Source: Populus alba
Taxonomy: Eukaryota > Streptophyta > Magnoliopsida > Malpighiales > Salicaceae
Direction: 5' to 3'
Length of the DNA stretch: 64,000 nucleotides
Assembly: GCF_005239225.2 (NCBI RefSeq)
Contig: NC_133293.1
Span: forward strand, 20,118,333-20,182,332
This document shows, in pieces, positions 1 through 11,726 of the stretch; the stretch's first letter is position 1; the number at the start of each line of letters is the position of its first letter. The notes below the pieces were generated by a model. The model ran no database searches. It worked only from the letters and a program-made list of their open reading frames with translations, and had not been told where the DNA came from. The position numbers and the translations under genes were made by a program.

Positions 1-396
1 CTTACTTTATAGAAAAAAGCCAGCATGTATATTATTGCAACATTAAAGAAAAAAGAAAAAAAAAAAGCTCCAAGGAGAACTGTATTATCATTCTGTAACA
101 TGCAAGCTTGGCATCTCCAACAAGATGATCCATGTGTTGGAAAAGAGCTGGCATTTGTAGATGCAAGAGAGATGAGACAGTGAAATTCGAATGCCCGTAT
201 TGGATGGCATCGGTGATTAACATAAAAGTCATTTCCTTGGAAAGTTAAATTTGCGCTACAGACAGGGGAAAACATGTCCTAAATGTGGATGAAGTGGGAC
301 TTATCCCACAGCTCCCAATAGACAAAAATAGGTGAAATGTTACAATCAAAACAAAAGACTTGCGAGCTGTACATTTTGATGGAAGTTCCTCGTTGT

Positions 397-2988
397 CTAT
401 CTTCCTACGTTGTCGCTACTTGCATCTGAAAGAATCGTTAACCTTCTAGCTGTCTTCAAAAACTCACTGCACAACAATCAGAAGTACAATCTATGAACAA
501 ACTGTATAACGATGAAACAAGCCGAAAATGTTGTAATATGGAAAAAAAAAAAATTGAAATGAAAATACCTAAAGGGTTCATCTCCGGCGTGCTTGGTGGC
601 GCCAGCTGCATTCCGGTAAAGCACATTGCTCAGCATCTCTGAACTCTCAATGCCAAACATATTAACCAACTTTCTGTGCAGCTCTTCATATGAACCAAGG
701 ACTGATAGGTCAAGGGTTCGACCCACATCCTCTGATTCCATGAACACCTTGCAATGACCGGCCTCCAGGCCAAGATCAGTTTTTTGGTAATCTTTGTACC
801 AAGGACACTTCCCACCTGAAGAATTTTCCAGCGGACCATTCTGTTGTGACGCAGAACCACCAGAACCATCTGAAATTGCCTTCCCTGGATGTCCATCTGA
901 TGAACTGTTTGCATTTGTATCACCCGAGCAGCTTTGAGAACTCTGCTGATCGGTGACAATGAGCTGACCAAACAATAAAATGTGGGGTGTCTTAGTGTCA
1001 CTGCTTTCCTTCATACCCTGTGAGGAATTTCCCATTGTCAGCAAGCAAGAAATACTCTCACTGTTTTGAGTATTGCCAACGAAGTTACTATTGGAGATTC
1101 TAGAAGGAGGGGCAGCACGATCAAGCCGCTGAAAATCAACCGGGAACAGCCCCGCCTGCAGTTTGTTGAAGTGGAGATCCGAAGAAGATAGTCCAAATTG
1201 AGCATGCCTGGCTCCCTGTATGCCTGCAGGAATGTTATCTGAGACACAGCATAAGGGACTGTTCGATCTAAGAGGGTTGCCAGTAAATGACGGCATTGGG
1301 ATTTGACCAAGTAAGGGAAAATCCGGGGGTTGTGGAAGCCTCAACTTCTTTCTTGGGGGTGAGAAGGGTGATAGGTGGATGGCTGGCATGTTTGATACCA
1401 ATTCAACCAACCATGGGCTCACACGCTTTACATTATGGAGTAGATCTGGCTCATCCCATGCTACCTGACAAATGACAACATGAAAGAACATATAGTCAGG
1501 AAAATAATGATCAAAATGAAGAGATTCAAGCCCAAGGGGGGGCATTTGCAACGTGCTCTTATTGATGAATGTGTATTAGCTACATTCTTCCTATCGCTTG
1601 CAAGCAACTAAACTAAGAAAATAGCAGGACATCCACAAAGACAACAATTTTGCTATCAACGAGTGACAATAGCAGGACATCTAGCATCTTGGACTTTAAC
1701 TGAGCACTTTCAGATTCACCGATCCAACTACAACATCATTCGTTGCCCAGATTCAACAATTACATGCAAATATATCACTCCACATCAACATTAAATCAAA
1801 CAGGTAACAGGAAAAAGAAAAAAGGAAAAAAAGGCACTGAGTGTTGACGATCTACAAGTACAAAATTCCACATCCAAAATTGAGATTCACAGTACCTGCA
1901 GAAGCCGCCAGGGAGAATTGGGCCAGCGGATGGGGTCAGCAACCTGAACAGAAGATATAGTTCCCATGAACCAGCTAATCCGAGACGAATCCTCGGTCTC
2001 AAAAGCCATTTTGAACCTCATCCCTGGACACCACTGAATCTGTATTGCACTCCTCACAGCTGAGGCCTTCACACAAAATTCTGGAGTACTCGCTCTTGGA
2101 TAATAGACAGCTTCAAAAGGCTGCCCATTGGCTGCAAGAGATGCAGCTTCAATAACAGACTCAGCCTTCACTTTCCCCTTCATATCCCCATTGCCATTCC
2201 TCCTCGTCAATTTACTCTCATCTTCCCTCAAAAACCCAGAATAGCCCCCAAATGAATTCCACCCTGATGAGCATTCATTTCCACCAATCCCTCTCTTCGC
2301 ACGTCTAATTCCAACACAAAGGTCCCCGTTCTCTGCTCTCAAAAACACAATAGAGTCCCCAGCCACAAGTTTCTTTTGGTTCACAAAATTACTCCATCCA
2401 GTAGTCAACAAATGGCGACGAGGCGTCCCTCTATAGATATGCCTAAACTTCCAGGTCTCTCCGTGCACATCCTTAGCAAGAATGGTCTGCACAGGAGGCT
2501 CAGCCGTGTAATCCAATCTTGGGAATATAGTCTCGGCGCAATAACGCGGCACAGAGAAACCACCACCGTTATTAGCATCAGATTGGAGTCAATTGTCTTA
2601 GCAAAGAAGCAGGCTTCTCTTGAGACTCAATCCCACTGTGCAACCTATCATCATTATCCTCACCACAACCATGTCCAAGCATTAAATCGCTATTATTCAG
2701 TGGGATTAGCCTAATTTTGGCATAAACCTCGTCGGTTTCAGGATCTGCCATGTACTTAATAGCAGATACCTTACAGGGGACTAGTGCAGGAATCTGGAAA
2801 TGACCAAATTCTACACTCCCTTGAGCATGTTCTGCATGACCCTGTGGAAAGTAGAAAACTTTTGAGTTAACTGCTGGCATTTGAACCATGCTACCTGCAC
2901 AAGCATGCCATAATTGTGAATCTAAGCATTTTTCTGCCACTCTCATTTTTTCCTTCTGGGAATTCATAACTGCAAATTCCCTGATCAT
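397..2988 (-). CDS. ARF16-like: Auxin response factor, ARF10/ARF16 class (frame broken by clustered indels)
   Basis: Transcription factor of the miR160-regulated ARF10/16/17 clade, which binds auxin response elements and usually represses. Coding exons on the minus strand are 2988-1896, 1464-569 and 466-397. Introns 1895-1465 and 568-467 are GT-AG, and their phases (0 and 2) match across the joins. The protein would be about 685 aa: LDSQLWHACAG opening, B3 DNA-binding domain near residues 126-230 (FSVPRY, KFRHIYRGTPRRHL), the ARF domain to about 375, a Ser/Asn-rich middle region, and a C-terminal PB1-like domain (CKVFMESEDVGRTLDLS, GDEPF) ending DNVGR. The first ATG after the 5' UTR splice acceptor is used; a later Met at residue 15 is possible. 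Near 2583-2606 three one-base indels break the frame inside the start of the B3 domain and bring in a stop. Removing the net +1 makes exon 1 exactly 364 codons, so the rest is intact. It is either an assembly error or a very recent pseudogene. ARF10 versus ARF16 is not resolved. Confidence 0.93.
1205..1225 (-). promoter_or_regulatory. miR160 target site in the ARF transcript
   Basis: Read on the plus strand, these 21 bases match the mature miR160 sequence as I know it at 20 positions and differ only at the last base, so the minus-strand mRNA is nearly perfectly complementary. The site encodes the peptide GIQGAR in the middle region, which is where ARF10/16/17 genes carry their conserved miR160 site. 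It predicts cleavage of the transcript by an AGO1-miR160 complex. Confidence 0.93.
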
Positions 2989-3028
2989 TGGACCACTCTG
3001 TAGTTTTGGGATTTGTAGAATCTGGGAA

Positions 3029-3365
3029 GAACCTGGAATTTGCAAAAGAAAAAAAAAATCAAATTACATGAGAAAGGAACAAAAAGAAGACATCTTTATT
3101 ACACATGGCAACCGCATAATATTTCTATCACATGATGTTTTCACTCTTGATAAGCCAAAACAGGAAGGAAAAAAAACATGAGAAAAGGATCAAATTTTAA
3201 CAAGGAAAAATTTCAGGAAAAAAAAATCAGACCAAGTGGAGGAAGAAAGAAAACAGAAACTTTTGAGAAATTGATAAAAACTCATGTCCTCTATCGATAA
3301 TTTACAAAACATTAAACAGTCTTCTAATAAGTTTCAACGATAATGAAATGAAAGAATAACATACA
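3029..3365 (-). other. 5' UTR of the ARF gene, with a probable intron
   Basis: On the minus strand a T-rich tract ends in the acceptor TTCCAG near 3030, about 40 bases before the ARF start codon. A donor GTATGT lies at 3364-3359. Together they define a leader intron of about 335 bp. The upstream leader exon would run from 3365 to roughly 3770. No coding signal is seen here. The intron boundaries are inferred from splice-site sequence alone. Confidence 0.6.
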
Positions 3366-3800
3366 GTCTCTTAGCTTTGCCTCAAACATCAAACTTGAGC
3401 TTCATAAGGCAACAAAAAAGTTGCAAGCTTTTCAAAGGGTAGAGATCAGAACTGTGAATCTTGGAGAGAATCCTTGCAAAGAGAGTAAGGAAGTAGAGGG
3501 GGTATGAAGCGAGGGACTTTTCTTAATGGGTTTGAGAGTGTGTGTGAAGTTGAAGCTTCCTTTCCTTCGTTGCCGACAAGACTCACAGGGAAGTCTTTGA
3601 CGAAAGAGAAAACAAAGGGAAGAGAGACGGTAATAGTTTTATGTGATTTCTTGAAGGAGAAAAACTAGATTAGATGGCTTTTTAATGATGTTTTGGATCA
3701 CAAGAGTCCACCACCATAGACAATCTTCAGGTGAAAATGAATCATCATCTCCGTGATTTTTTTTCCCTCTCTATCTGCTAATTTTCTACTTTATTCAGTT

Positions 3801-3810
3801 TTATATATAG
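3801..3810 (-). promoter_or_regulatory. Probable TATA box of the ARF gene
   Basis: The minus strand reads CTATATATAA, a good plant TATA element, about 430 bp upstream of the leader splice donor. This would place the start of transcription near 3770. A run of about ten CT dinucleotides (GA on the gene strand) lies just further upstream near 3885-3901, typical of plant core-promoter flanks. Confidence 0.5.
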
Positions 3811-4317
3811 AAACATTAGTACAACAGAGTGTTTATAAGTACTTTCAGTTCAGTTTGGTCTTTATTTGCGCCTGTAGTGCACGCGCTCTCTCTCTCTCTC
3901 TTGCAGTTATTTTTTAATTCTATTATGGTAAGGACTTTCTTCTTTTACTAAGCAATTATTGTGTTGTCTTTTCATTTTTACATCTCAGTATTTTGAGCCC
4001 AGCCTCATTAATTTTGAATTGATTCTCTTGACATTCTAAATTGGTATTTTCTTCTTTAAAATATGAATATAAGTTCCTTAAGATTTGATAAAAAATAATT
4101 CTTACTAATTAAAATAAGCATCATTATTATTAAGAATGAGATTTACAATATGATATTTTCAATAACTTAGAATGTTTTATATCGCCTTGTATTATATTTT
4201 TTAAAATTATTTTTTTATTAAAAATAAATTAAAATAATTTTTTTATTGTTTTGATATTTACACATTAAAATCATTCAAAATAAGTGACAAAGCACACTAA
4301 AGTTTGTTTGGCTGGTT

Positions 4318-4585
4318 TTTTTCAGTGTGTTGGAATGATGGGATTTTTTATCTTTAACCTGATAAGTTAGAAGCACAAAGCGCACCCATGTCAGTACTAA
4401 ATTAAATTGTACAAAGCTTTTTGAAAAGTGGTATCGCTTTTTTCTATGTTTTATAATTATTTTAAAATAAAAATTATATTTTTTTTTATTTTAAATTAAT
4501 ATTGTTTGGTGTTTTTAAGTTATTTTAAATTAATATTTTTTTAAGGTTTTTTTTTTTTCAGTGTGTTGGAATGATGGGATTTTTA
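4318..4585 (+). repeat. Pair of direct repeats about 28-33 bp
   Basis: The stretch TTTTTTCAGTGTGTTGGAAT followed by GATGGGATTTTT occurs at about 4318-4347 and again at about 4553-4585. The intervening 200 bp is AT-rich and belongs to the recurrent AT-rich family. Identical flanks around such a segment could be a long target duplication or a local slippage or recombination product. No ORF is involved. Confidence 0.6.
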
Positions 4586-6357
4586 TCCCGAAAACAAGTT
4601 ATTTTGGCTTCGCATTACAAAAAGTTTTTGTCAAAAGTTGTGAGTTGTTTAGGCAAAGCTCTGAAATCAAGGCAACCAGACCCAAATCCTAACCAGATAC
4701 ATTTGACCACAGTTAAAGCTCATTCAAAGAGGGTGAGGACCAGAGCCCTAACTCTTAGGGCTAACCATGGTTAATAATTGACTGAATACCGAGGTTATGT
4801 TTAGTTAACCATGGTCATTAGTCAAAACCCTAGACTCACTTCTCACTTGTTATGTGTGTTTCTGATTTTTGGTCGGAGGAAAAGATTTGGTCATGGTAAA
4901 TTTAGGGTTAAGGGAAGGATATAAGCGGGAATTATTCAACACAATATCTATTTTTGTTTTTACATACTTTTCAGAAATGTTTTTAATTTGAGAAAATATT
5001 AAATTTTTTAAAAATATCTTGATATATTATAAAACAAAACTTTATTTTAAAAAATCACGTTACACAAATGATCTTATAAATCCCTTAACAATCGCTTGAA
5101 ATTTGAGTCTTTACGTTGAAGTTACACAAATGCACTTTGGAGTTTGGGTTTGATTAGATTAATTTTTTCGTGTCGGGGCCCAAATGGAGACATTTGCTCT
5201 TTCCACATTACTTGTTGGAGATTAAGCCGAAGATTACGATTTTGGATTAGGGAATTTGGTTGGTAATGTTTGAGGGTGACATTGAGATTAAAGACAAGTT
5301 GATCTTGATGATCTTATATTGGTTGCATAAACACTCCAAATAGTTTGTTACCTAGTCAGTCTGATTAGGGGACATTCATATATTTGACATTACAGTGTAG
5401 CTTATTTTTTAAATTGTTTTTTTATTTTGAAAATATATTAAAATATTTTATTTATTTATTTTTAATAGCAATATATTTAAAATATTAAAAAAATCAATTT
5501 TATATATTTTTTTTAAATACGAGTACACTTTTAAAAAGTACCCACAGTAAAAATTACGGCACTTCTAGAAAGCCAAACAAGCTCTTAGATTGCTAATCTT
5601 TCAGGCTGCAAGTGCAGGGTAAAGGATTCCCACGAATCCGATGGCTTAGATAATTCTGATCTTGTTAGGTTTACATGCAATAAGCCATTTCTTTAGGCAG
5701 CCCACCAAAAAAAACAGTGCCTGTAGAACGTGTATGTACTGTAGATTTATTTCTCATGATTTCTAATTAAATTATAATTGAGGGTGGGTGCTTTTCATGT
5801 ATTAAATTGTTGTTTGCAGAAAAAGAAAAAATAAAACCTACACTGGCAATGAAAGTCTGTCCACGGTGCTTACAATAAAGAAACTAAAGCCGAGAGTGAG
5901 TTTAATTTCATTAAAATGCCACACGAACTGGCCACGGATCGAACCAAACCAAACCATTTATGTGACTAGACTTTGCATAATTAAGATGGAGATGTGGGAG
6001 TTGAAAAGGAATAGTTCTGTTGTTGCGTGCCTAAATTTCTGTTAAAAACTTTGTCCAAAGTTTTAATTGTCGACAGAGACACTGCACCAATGTGGAAGAG
6101 GCAGCATGTGGACTGGCTATTATTGATTGAAGGAATTAATGATGTCATTTTATTGTTCAAGTAATGTGTATTGCATAGAAATTACGACTGGATGGCTCAT
6201 GTCTTTTCAATGGCGCTAATGCTTTCCAAGGTGGAAACTCTTTTTCTTGCTAGTGCTGATAAATCAAGAGGAGGGTGAAAAGGAGAGAGATAGCTAGGGG
6301 GGGCGGAAACCCACCTCTGATCCTTCTCTCAGGTATCAGCCATGGAAAAATGAATAT

Positions 6358-6410
6358 TTATATATATGTATATATATATATATGTAGACACGCACACACA
6401 CACACACACA
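6358..6410. repeat. TA / CA dinucleotide microsatellite
   Basis: A TATATGTATATATATATATA tract passes directly into a run of CACACA dinucleotides. It accounts for the low-complexity open frames on both strands here. Confidence 0.9.
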
Positions 6411-8049
6411 CCAACTCCTGCGCGCTAAAAACATTCCTGAGAGTTTCCCGCAACCCTAAAGCACCAAGAAAGAGACCCTCTAACCAGACATACAAGATAA
6501 AAATGGACATGAATGGAAGAGACAGAAACAGTTGGAAGTGAAACAAACATTGACGAAGACAGTACCAGTATTTGTCCAGGTTATCGTTCTTTTACTTTTC
6601 TCCAACAAACTTTAAGCAAAGCTTGACCCATCAATTAATGTTTATCAAGTGACCTCTCAGCTATGTGTGTAGGTGGGTTTGTTTTCTCCAACCAGTGTTT
6701 GCTTGCTTGGTCCTCACACCACCACAAACCCTAGACGTGGAGCATCTCTAGAAGGAATTTTATCCAAAAGTTAAATAAATCGTTGTCTTCTGGTTGTCTC
6801 TCACAACGCGTGCCTTTGATAAGGACGACGCAGTTAAATTACTAAAAGAAGACAAAAGCTACCATTGTCTCCTGCATGCACTTAATCTTCCTGAATTATG
6901 AAAAGTTCAATTCAATTATTAATTTCAAGTAGTCTTTATTGATTTGAAATATATATTGCTCGGGATTTTTATTTTTTTAAAGAATTGCTCAACCACATGA
7001 GCATGTACGTACTGATGATCACAAGACATTAATTTTTCATGTTGTTTTGCTCCTTTTATTTTTATTTTTTTGAGTTTTTCTCTGCGAAAACATTATATAT
7101 ATAGCAAGGGCATAACCGCAGGCATCATTACGATGGGGACGGTTTTCATTGACATCTCATGAAAGAGTTATTTGGACACACTGAGATTTCTATAAAGTTT
7201 CAAGGTTCAAATCATTTGATGGTTGCTTGCAAGCATTTGATATCCGAAGCCAGCAGCACAAAAGAGGCGTCCTAACCACCCAAAAAATCACATAACAATA
7301 TCGTTGGCATCGCGAGAGGGTTGTTTCAAAATATCAAGGGAAAAGGAACGGAAAATTCCGGGTTTGAATTTAATGGATTAACCTGATATTATTTTAAAAA
7401 TTTATAAAAATAATTAAATTAAATTTTATTTAAATTTTGATCAAGTAAGTTATGGTTTAATTAAGTTATGATTTAAATTCTAGATCCATGAATTACTGGA
7501 TTAACCAGTTAATCCAGGCTGGATTTTAAAATATTAATTCCAATCATTAATCTAGTTTTTATTGTTTTTTTCAGAGGTTCAGAAGACAGCTAGTTAAAAT
7601 CCTTTGAAATTAAAGAAGGGGAAAGATAACGATACTTGAACTAAAAACTTAATAACCATCATTGCTCCATCGTAAAAATAAAGACTTTATTTTTATCATA
7701 AAAAGAAACAAGATATTATATATTACATATTTTTTAAAAATATTATTAATTTTTTCACTTTACTGAGGTAGGGTTTTTATTTATATATCTTTTTAATTCA
7801 ATTTTAATCATTAATTAGATGAGCAACCGCCAGGGCTAGTATGGGGTCGAATTGCACCCACTACCGGTACTAATTCAGACGGCTCAAATTATAAATTAAA
7901 TGAAGGATGTTATTATAAGCTTACAGTTAAATAGAAAATATAAAATAATAAAATAATAAATGAAGGAAAAAATAAATGACACATTTGAGCTTCCCTGGGT
8001 GGTCACACCATTGATCATGGCCTTTGCCGACACATTTTTATATATACTA

Positions 8050-8583
8050 GCCTTGGTACCCGCGCTATGCCGCGGGTCTTTTTTTTTGTATAAAAATATA
8101 TAAAAAAACAAAAAATTTCAAAATCTTGGGTTTGGCTGCAACACCTGATCTAAAAAATAATATTTATAATATTAATAATAAAATTAAACTTGCATGACCG
8201 AAGTTTAAGTGAGCCTAATTGCAACACCGGACTCAAGAATTTTGGATGTGGGTCTGGCTATAAGGTCGTGTTATAAAAATGTAATAATTAAATAAACTAA
8301 TAAAAAAAAACAAAGAAAAAAAATCAACAGAAAGGAAAAAACTAATGAAGAAAAAGAAAAAAAAATAAATTAATTGGGTTAACCCTTAAACCAGGTTATC
8401 CCGTAAAACCTGAGATTTACGTAATGAAATTTTGATAACTAAATAGAAAAAAAAATGACGGGTTTACCTAGAATTAATTGGGTTAACCCATCAAACCAAG
8501 TTAATCTGTCAAGCTCAGGATACGTACCATGAAAGTATGGAAGTCTGATAACTAAATAGAAAGAAAAATTAACTTTAACTAAT
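8050..8583. repeat. Repeat family copy A with a GC-rich terminal hairpin
   Basis: The copy begins TTGGTACCCGCGCTATGCCGC, where ACCCGCG pairs with CGCGGGT around a six-base loop, followed by a T-rich run and about 500 bp of AT-rich sequence. It is nearly the same as copies at 8584 and 20311. On the minus strand the hairpin is followed by about eight bases and CTAG, then T, which is what a Helitron 3' end looks like (hairpin, CTRR, insertion before T). No Rep/helicase is present, so at best it is a non-autonomous remnant. The other copies do not keep CTAG. Confidence 0.6.
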
Positions 8584-8990
8584 CCTTGGTACCCGCGCTA
8601 TGCCGCGGGTCATTTTTTTTGTATAAAAATATTTAAAAAGAACAAAAATTTAAAAATCTTGGGTTTTTTTCAAGGTCATCTCAAGAATCTTGGGTTTGGC
8701 TGCAACGCCTGACCTAAAAGTAATATTTATAATATTAATAATAAAATTAAACTTGCATGACCCAAGTTTAAGTGAGCCTAATTGCAACACCGGACTCAAG
8801 AATTTTGGATGTGGGTCTGGCTATAAGTCGTGTTATAAAAGTGTGATAATTAAATAAACTAATTAAAAAAAAAACAAAGAAAAAAAATGAACAGAAAGAG
8901 AAAAACTAATGAAAAAAAAGAAAAAGAAATTAAATTAATTGGGTTAACCCTTTCATGAAAGTTTGATAACTAAATAGAATTTAATTTTTT
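8584..8990. repeat. Repeat family copy B, tandem to copy A
   Basis: It starts with the same hairpin as copy A (TTGGTACCCGCG...CGCGGGTC) and shares the downstream motifs GGGTTTGGCTGCAAC, TGCATGACCCAAGTTTAAG and GATGTGGGTCTGGCTATAA. It is shortened at its right end, where the sequence runs into one arm of an inverted repeat. Confidence 0.65.
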
Positions 8991-9488
8991 TTAATGAATT
9001 TTTTTGTTTGATTTAGTTTGTTAATGTTATATATTTTTTTTAGTTATCAGATTTATAATATTAATAATATTAATAATAAAATTAAACTTGCATGACCCAA
9101 GTTTAAGTGGGGTGGCTGCAATACCAGATCCAATAGTCTTGGATGTGGGTCTGGCTGCAAGGTCGTGTCATAAAAGTGTGATAATTAAATAGATTGATTA
9201 AAAAGAAAAAACAAAAAAAAAAACTAACAGAAAAAAAAAAACTAATGAAGAAAAAGAAAAAAAATGAATTAACTGGATTAACCCGTCAAATCTGGAATTT
9301 GCATCATGAAAGTTTGATAACTAAATAAATGAAAAAATTAACGGATTTACCTAAAGTTAACTGGGTCAACCCATCAAACCAAGTTAACCCGTCAAGCCAG
9401 GATACATGTTATGAAAATCTGATAATTAAATAGAAAAAATTTAATACAACAAACTAAATCAAACAAAAAAAAAATTCATTAAAAAAAC
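8985..9488. repeat. Long inverted repeat enclosing copy C
   Basis: About 70-75 bp at 8985-9054 (containing TTTGTTTGATTTAGTTTGTT and then TTAGTTATCAGATTT) return in reverse complement at about 9412-9488, with roughly 360 bp between. The enclosed segment is copy C of the same family (TGCATGACCCAAGTTTAAGTG, GATGTGGGTCTGGCTGCAAG) but lacks the GC hairpin. A transcript across it could fold into a long stem. Confidence 0.6.
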
Positions 9489-9650
9489 AAAAAAATTAAA
9501 ACGAAAAAAATAAGACAGTTAAATAATATATAATATAATATAATAAATAATATATTAATAATGAGTAAAGTGAGGCGTGGAAAAAAAACACTCTCATGCT
9601 TAGGAATAATATAATATAATATAATATAATAATAATAATATATAATAATA

Positions 9651-9655
9651 AGTAT
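9651..9655. repeat. Target-site duplication, left (AGTAT)
   Basis: AGTAT lies immediately before the TGTCGCACCC end of the left LTR. The same five bases lie immediately after the right LTR at 20253-20257. A 5-bp duplication is what LTR-retrotransposon integrase leaves. Confidence 0.92.
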
Positions 9656-11627
9656 TGTCGCACCCAAAAAAAAAAATCAGTCGGCGCGCGGCATCGGCTG
9701 GCGACTTAAATCTCGTATGTTGCGTTCATTGCTTGAATTGGTTCGTTGGAGTCGCCACCTAGTAATTTATTGAGGGCTACTAGGAAACCTGATGTACTGG
9801 TCTTGTTAGAGATTCGCGGGTACGGGACTGGTTGTGGTTAGGGAAGGTATTAGCACCCCTAACGCACCCTACCTGAGGTAAGCTGCTTCGTGGCTTTGAT
9901 GTGTTAAAGAAGTTTTAATAATTGTCTTTTCATCGGAAATTAGAAATATCACTTACGTATAAGTTAATAAATTCTTAACCGTGATCCGATCAAAATATTA
10001 AATTCTTCTTTAATATATTTGCAATTTTATCCTGAAAAAATAAAATAAATAAAATAACAAATTCATAAAACAAATACAAACACACACATACACTTTCACT
10101 ATTTTTATTTTTGTTTCTTTTCTTTTTCTTTTCTTTTCTTTTCTTTTCTTTTCTTTTCTTTTACATCCATATTTACAAAATACAAGAATTCAAAAACAAA
10201 TAAACAAACATTACATTAAAATTACAACAATAGCCCAAAACAATCTGAAATTACAAGGAAACCCTTCTGCAAGCCGAAACAGTGTGCAGGAACAGTGGCG
10301 GCGCGTCCTCCCACGCGCCACCACCACTGGCGGCGCGTGGGTTCACGCGCCGCCGACCATGCCGGAAACGGGCGGATCTGCCCTGTTTCTTCTCCCTTTC
10401 GCCTCCCTGCAACCGGTGAAGAGTTACATCATCTGCAACAACAACAAAAACGCATAGACAGTCGATTTTAGATTTTAGATTTCTTTGTTTTTGAAATCTG
10501 CTTCGGTTCTTTTGCTTCTTCTTGTCCGATCTGGCTTCTCCTTCTCTGTTTCAGGCGGCCGGATGTGTGGATGTGTTTCGGTCAACGACTGCGCAGCTGC
10601 TGGTGTCCGATCGTCGGCTTCAGCTGGCTTTGCTGCTGCAACCCGAGCCACTGGAGCTGTTGCGGAGATGGGCGAGGTTGCTGGGGGCGTTGAGGCGGAG
10701 GAGTGGACAGATCGGTGGGTGTCTCTGCTGGAGGCGGTGAGTACTGCTGGAGGAAGGAGGCGGTGAGTACTGCTGTGTTCGGGTCTGTGAGTGCCACTGT
10801 GTTCGGGCTGGTCGGGGTCGATTATGGTGGAGACATCGCTGCCGGGAGGAGGAGATGAAGACGGTGAAGCTGGGGAAAACTGAAGAGGAGAGCTTCTGCA
10901 ATTTCGTGGCTGTTGTAGCCAGGGGAGCTGGCGGCTGGAGGAAGGAATGGAGAGAAACCGAAAAATTAAAAAAAAAGGGGAGTGTGAGGCTGGCCGGTCG
11001 GTTGAAGGGGAACGGCCAAGGAAGGAGATGTTCGGGTCTGGTTTCTGCTTGGATCCGGGTTGGGGGTCAGCGGCTATGGATGAAGAGGATGAGGGGGAGC
11101 TGTGTTTGGCTGCTGGGCCGAGGGAGCTGTGTGGGGGAGAAAAAAATGAATTGGCTCCGGCGGCTGGGAAAAAAATTAAAACCAGGGGGGGGAGCGCTGC
11201 TCTTCAAAAAAAAAGATTAGGTTTAGGTTTTTGTATTTTTTTGTGTTTCCAAAATTAACCCCCTTTTGCAAGTGTTAGAAACCAGTAATTTATAGGCAAA
11301 AAATATTACCAAGTTTTCAACATTGGTCCCTTAACTTTCTTTTTTGTAAAATTTGATTTTTCTTGTTTTTTTGTAATTTTTTTGAAAATGAGCAATATCA
11401 ACGTCGACTCGATGCGGAAAATCAATGATTTTAAAAACGACGCGTGAAAAGTCGAACGCGTTTGAAAGACCCTTAAAAAATTAAATTCTTTTTTAGACGA
11501 CGTTGAAAAATGCTAAAATGACGAAAATATATTAAAAAAACATATTTTTGATTTTCTTTGCTTTTCTCAATTTTTTTGGATTTTTTGAAAATATATCAAA
11601 ACATGGGTCAAAAATTGGGTAGCAACA
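9656..11627 (-). repeat. LTR, 3' copy in element orientation
   Basis: 1,972 bp, starting TGTCGCACCC and ending GGGTAGCAACA on the plus strand. It contains a TTTTC microsatellite near 10110-10160, a GC-rich stretch near 10290-10400 with a perfect hairpin, and a GC-rich region to 11200. Short open frames here (for example 10485-10766) recur identically in the other LTR only because the LTRs are copies, so they are not taken as genes. Confidence 0.92.
10329..10354. other. Perfect GC-rich hairpin inside the left LTR
   Basis: GGCGGCGCGTG, loop GGTT, then CACGCGCCGCC: eleven-base arms with no mismatch. The same structure is in the other LTR at 18958-18983. A second imperfect half (GGCGGCGCGTCCTCC...CACGCGCCACC) sits just before it. 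Confidence 0.75.
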
Positions 11628-11645
11628 GATGCCCCCTCTTTACAA
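11628..11645 (-). promoter_or_regulatory. Polypurine tract of the retrotransposon
   Basis: The minus strand reads AAAGAGGGGGCATC directly before the TGTTGCTACCC start of the downstream LTR. In this position it would prime plus-strand DNA synthesis. It is one of the two marks that set the element's orientation. Confidence 0.8.
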
Positions 11646-11726
11646 TGCTTACGAAGCAAAACTCCTCAAAATTTTGCATAGTAAGCTTTGTAAAGAAAAC
11701 AAAAGGAAAATGATTTCATTATCTTG

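Larger units (their letters stand above)
3902..8040. other. AT-rich intergenic DNA with dispersed short repeats
   Basis: No gene is supported here. Open frames are short and lack domains. The stretch holds pieces of the AT-rich repeat family (near 4175-4290, 4440-4560 and 5395-5590), a 28-bp direct repeat (GTGTGTTGGAATGATGGGAT at 4325 and 4561), and a TA/CA microsatellite at 6358-6410. Around 7355-7545 there is degenerate repeat sequence containing GGATTAACC-like motifs, similar to the degenerate motifs in the 8-9.5 kb blocks. Confidence 0.6.

Noticed and set aside
1287..1475. Plus-strand frames over the ARF exon and similar ones over the other genes
   Set aside because: Antisense shadows of real exons (also at 2376-2714, 33911-34300, 49679-49969 and 60278-60625).
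10485..10766. Open frame of 93 codons, repeated identically at 19114-19395
   Set aside because: It is identical because both lie in the LTRs of one element. It runs opposite to the element's transcription, has no domain, and sits in GC-rich sequence where frames open by chance.
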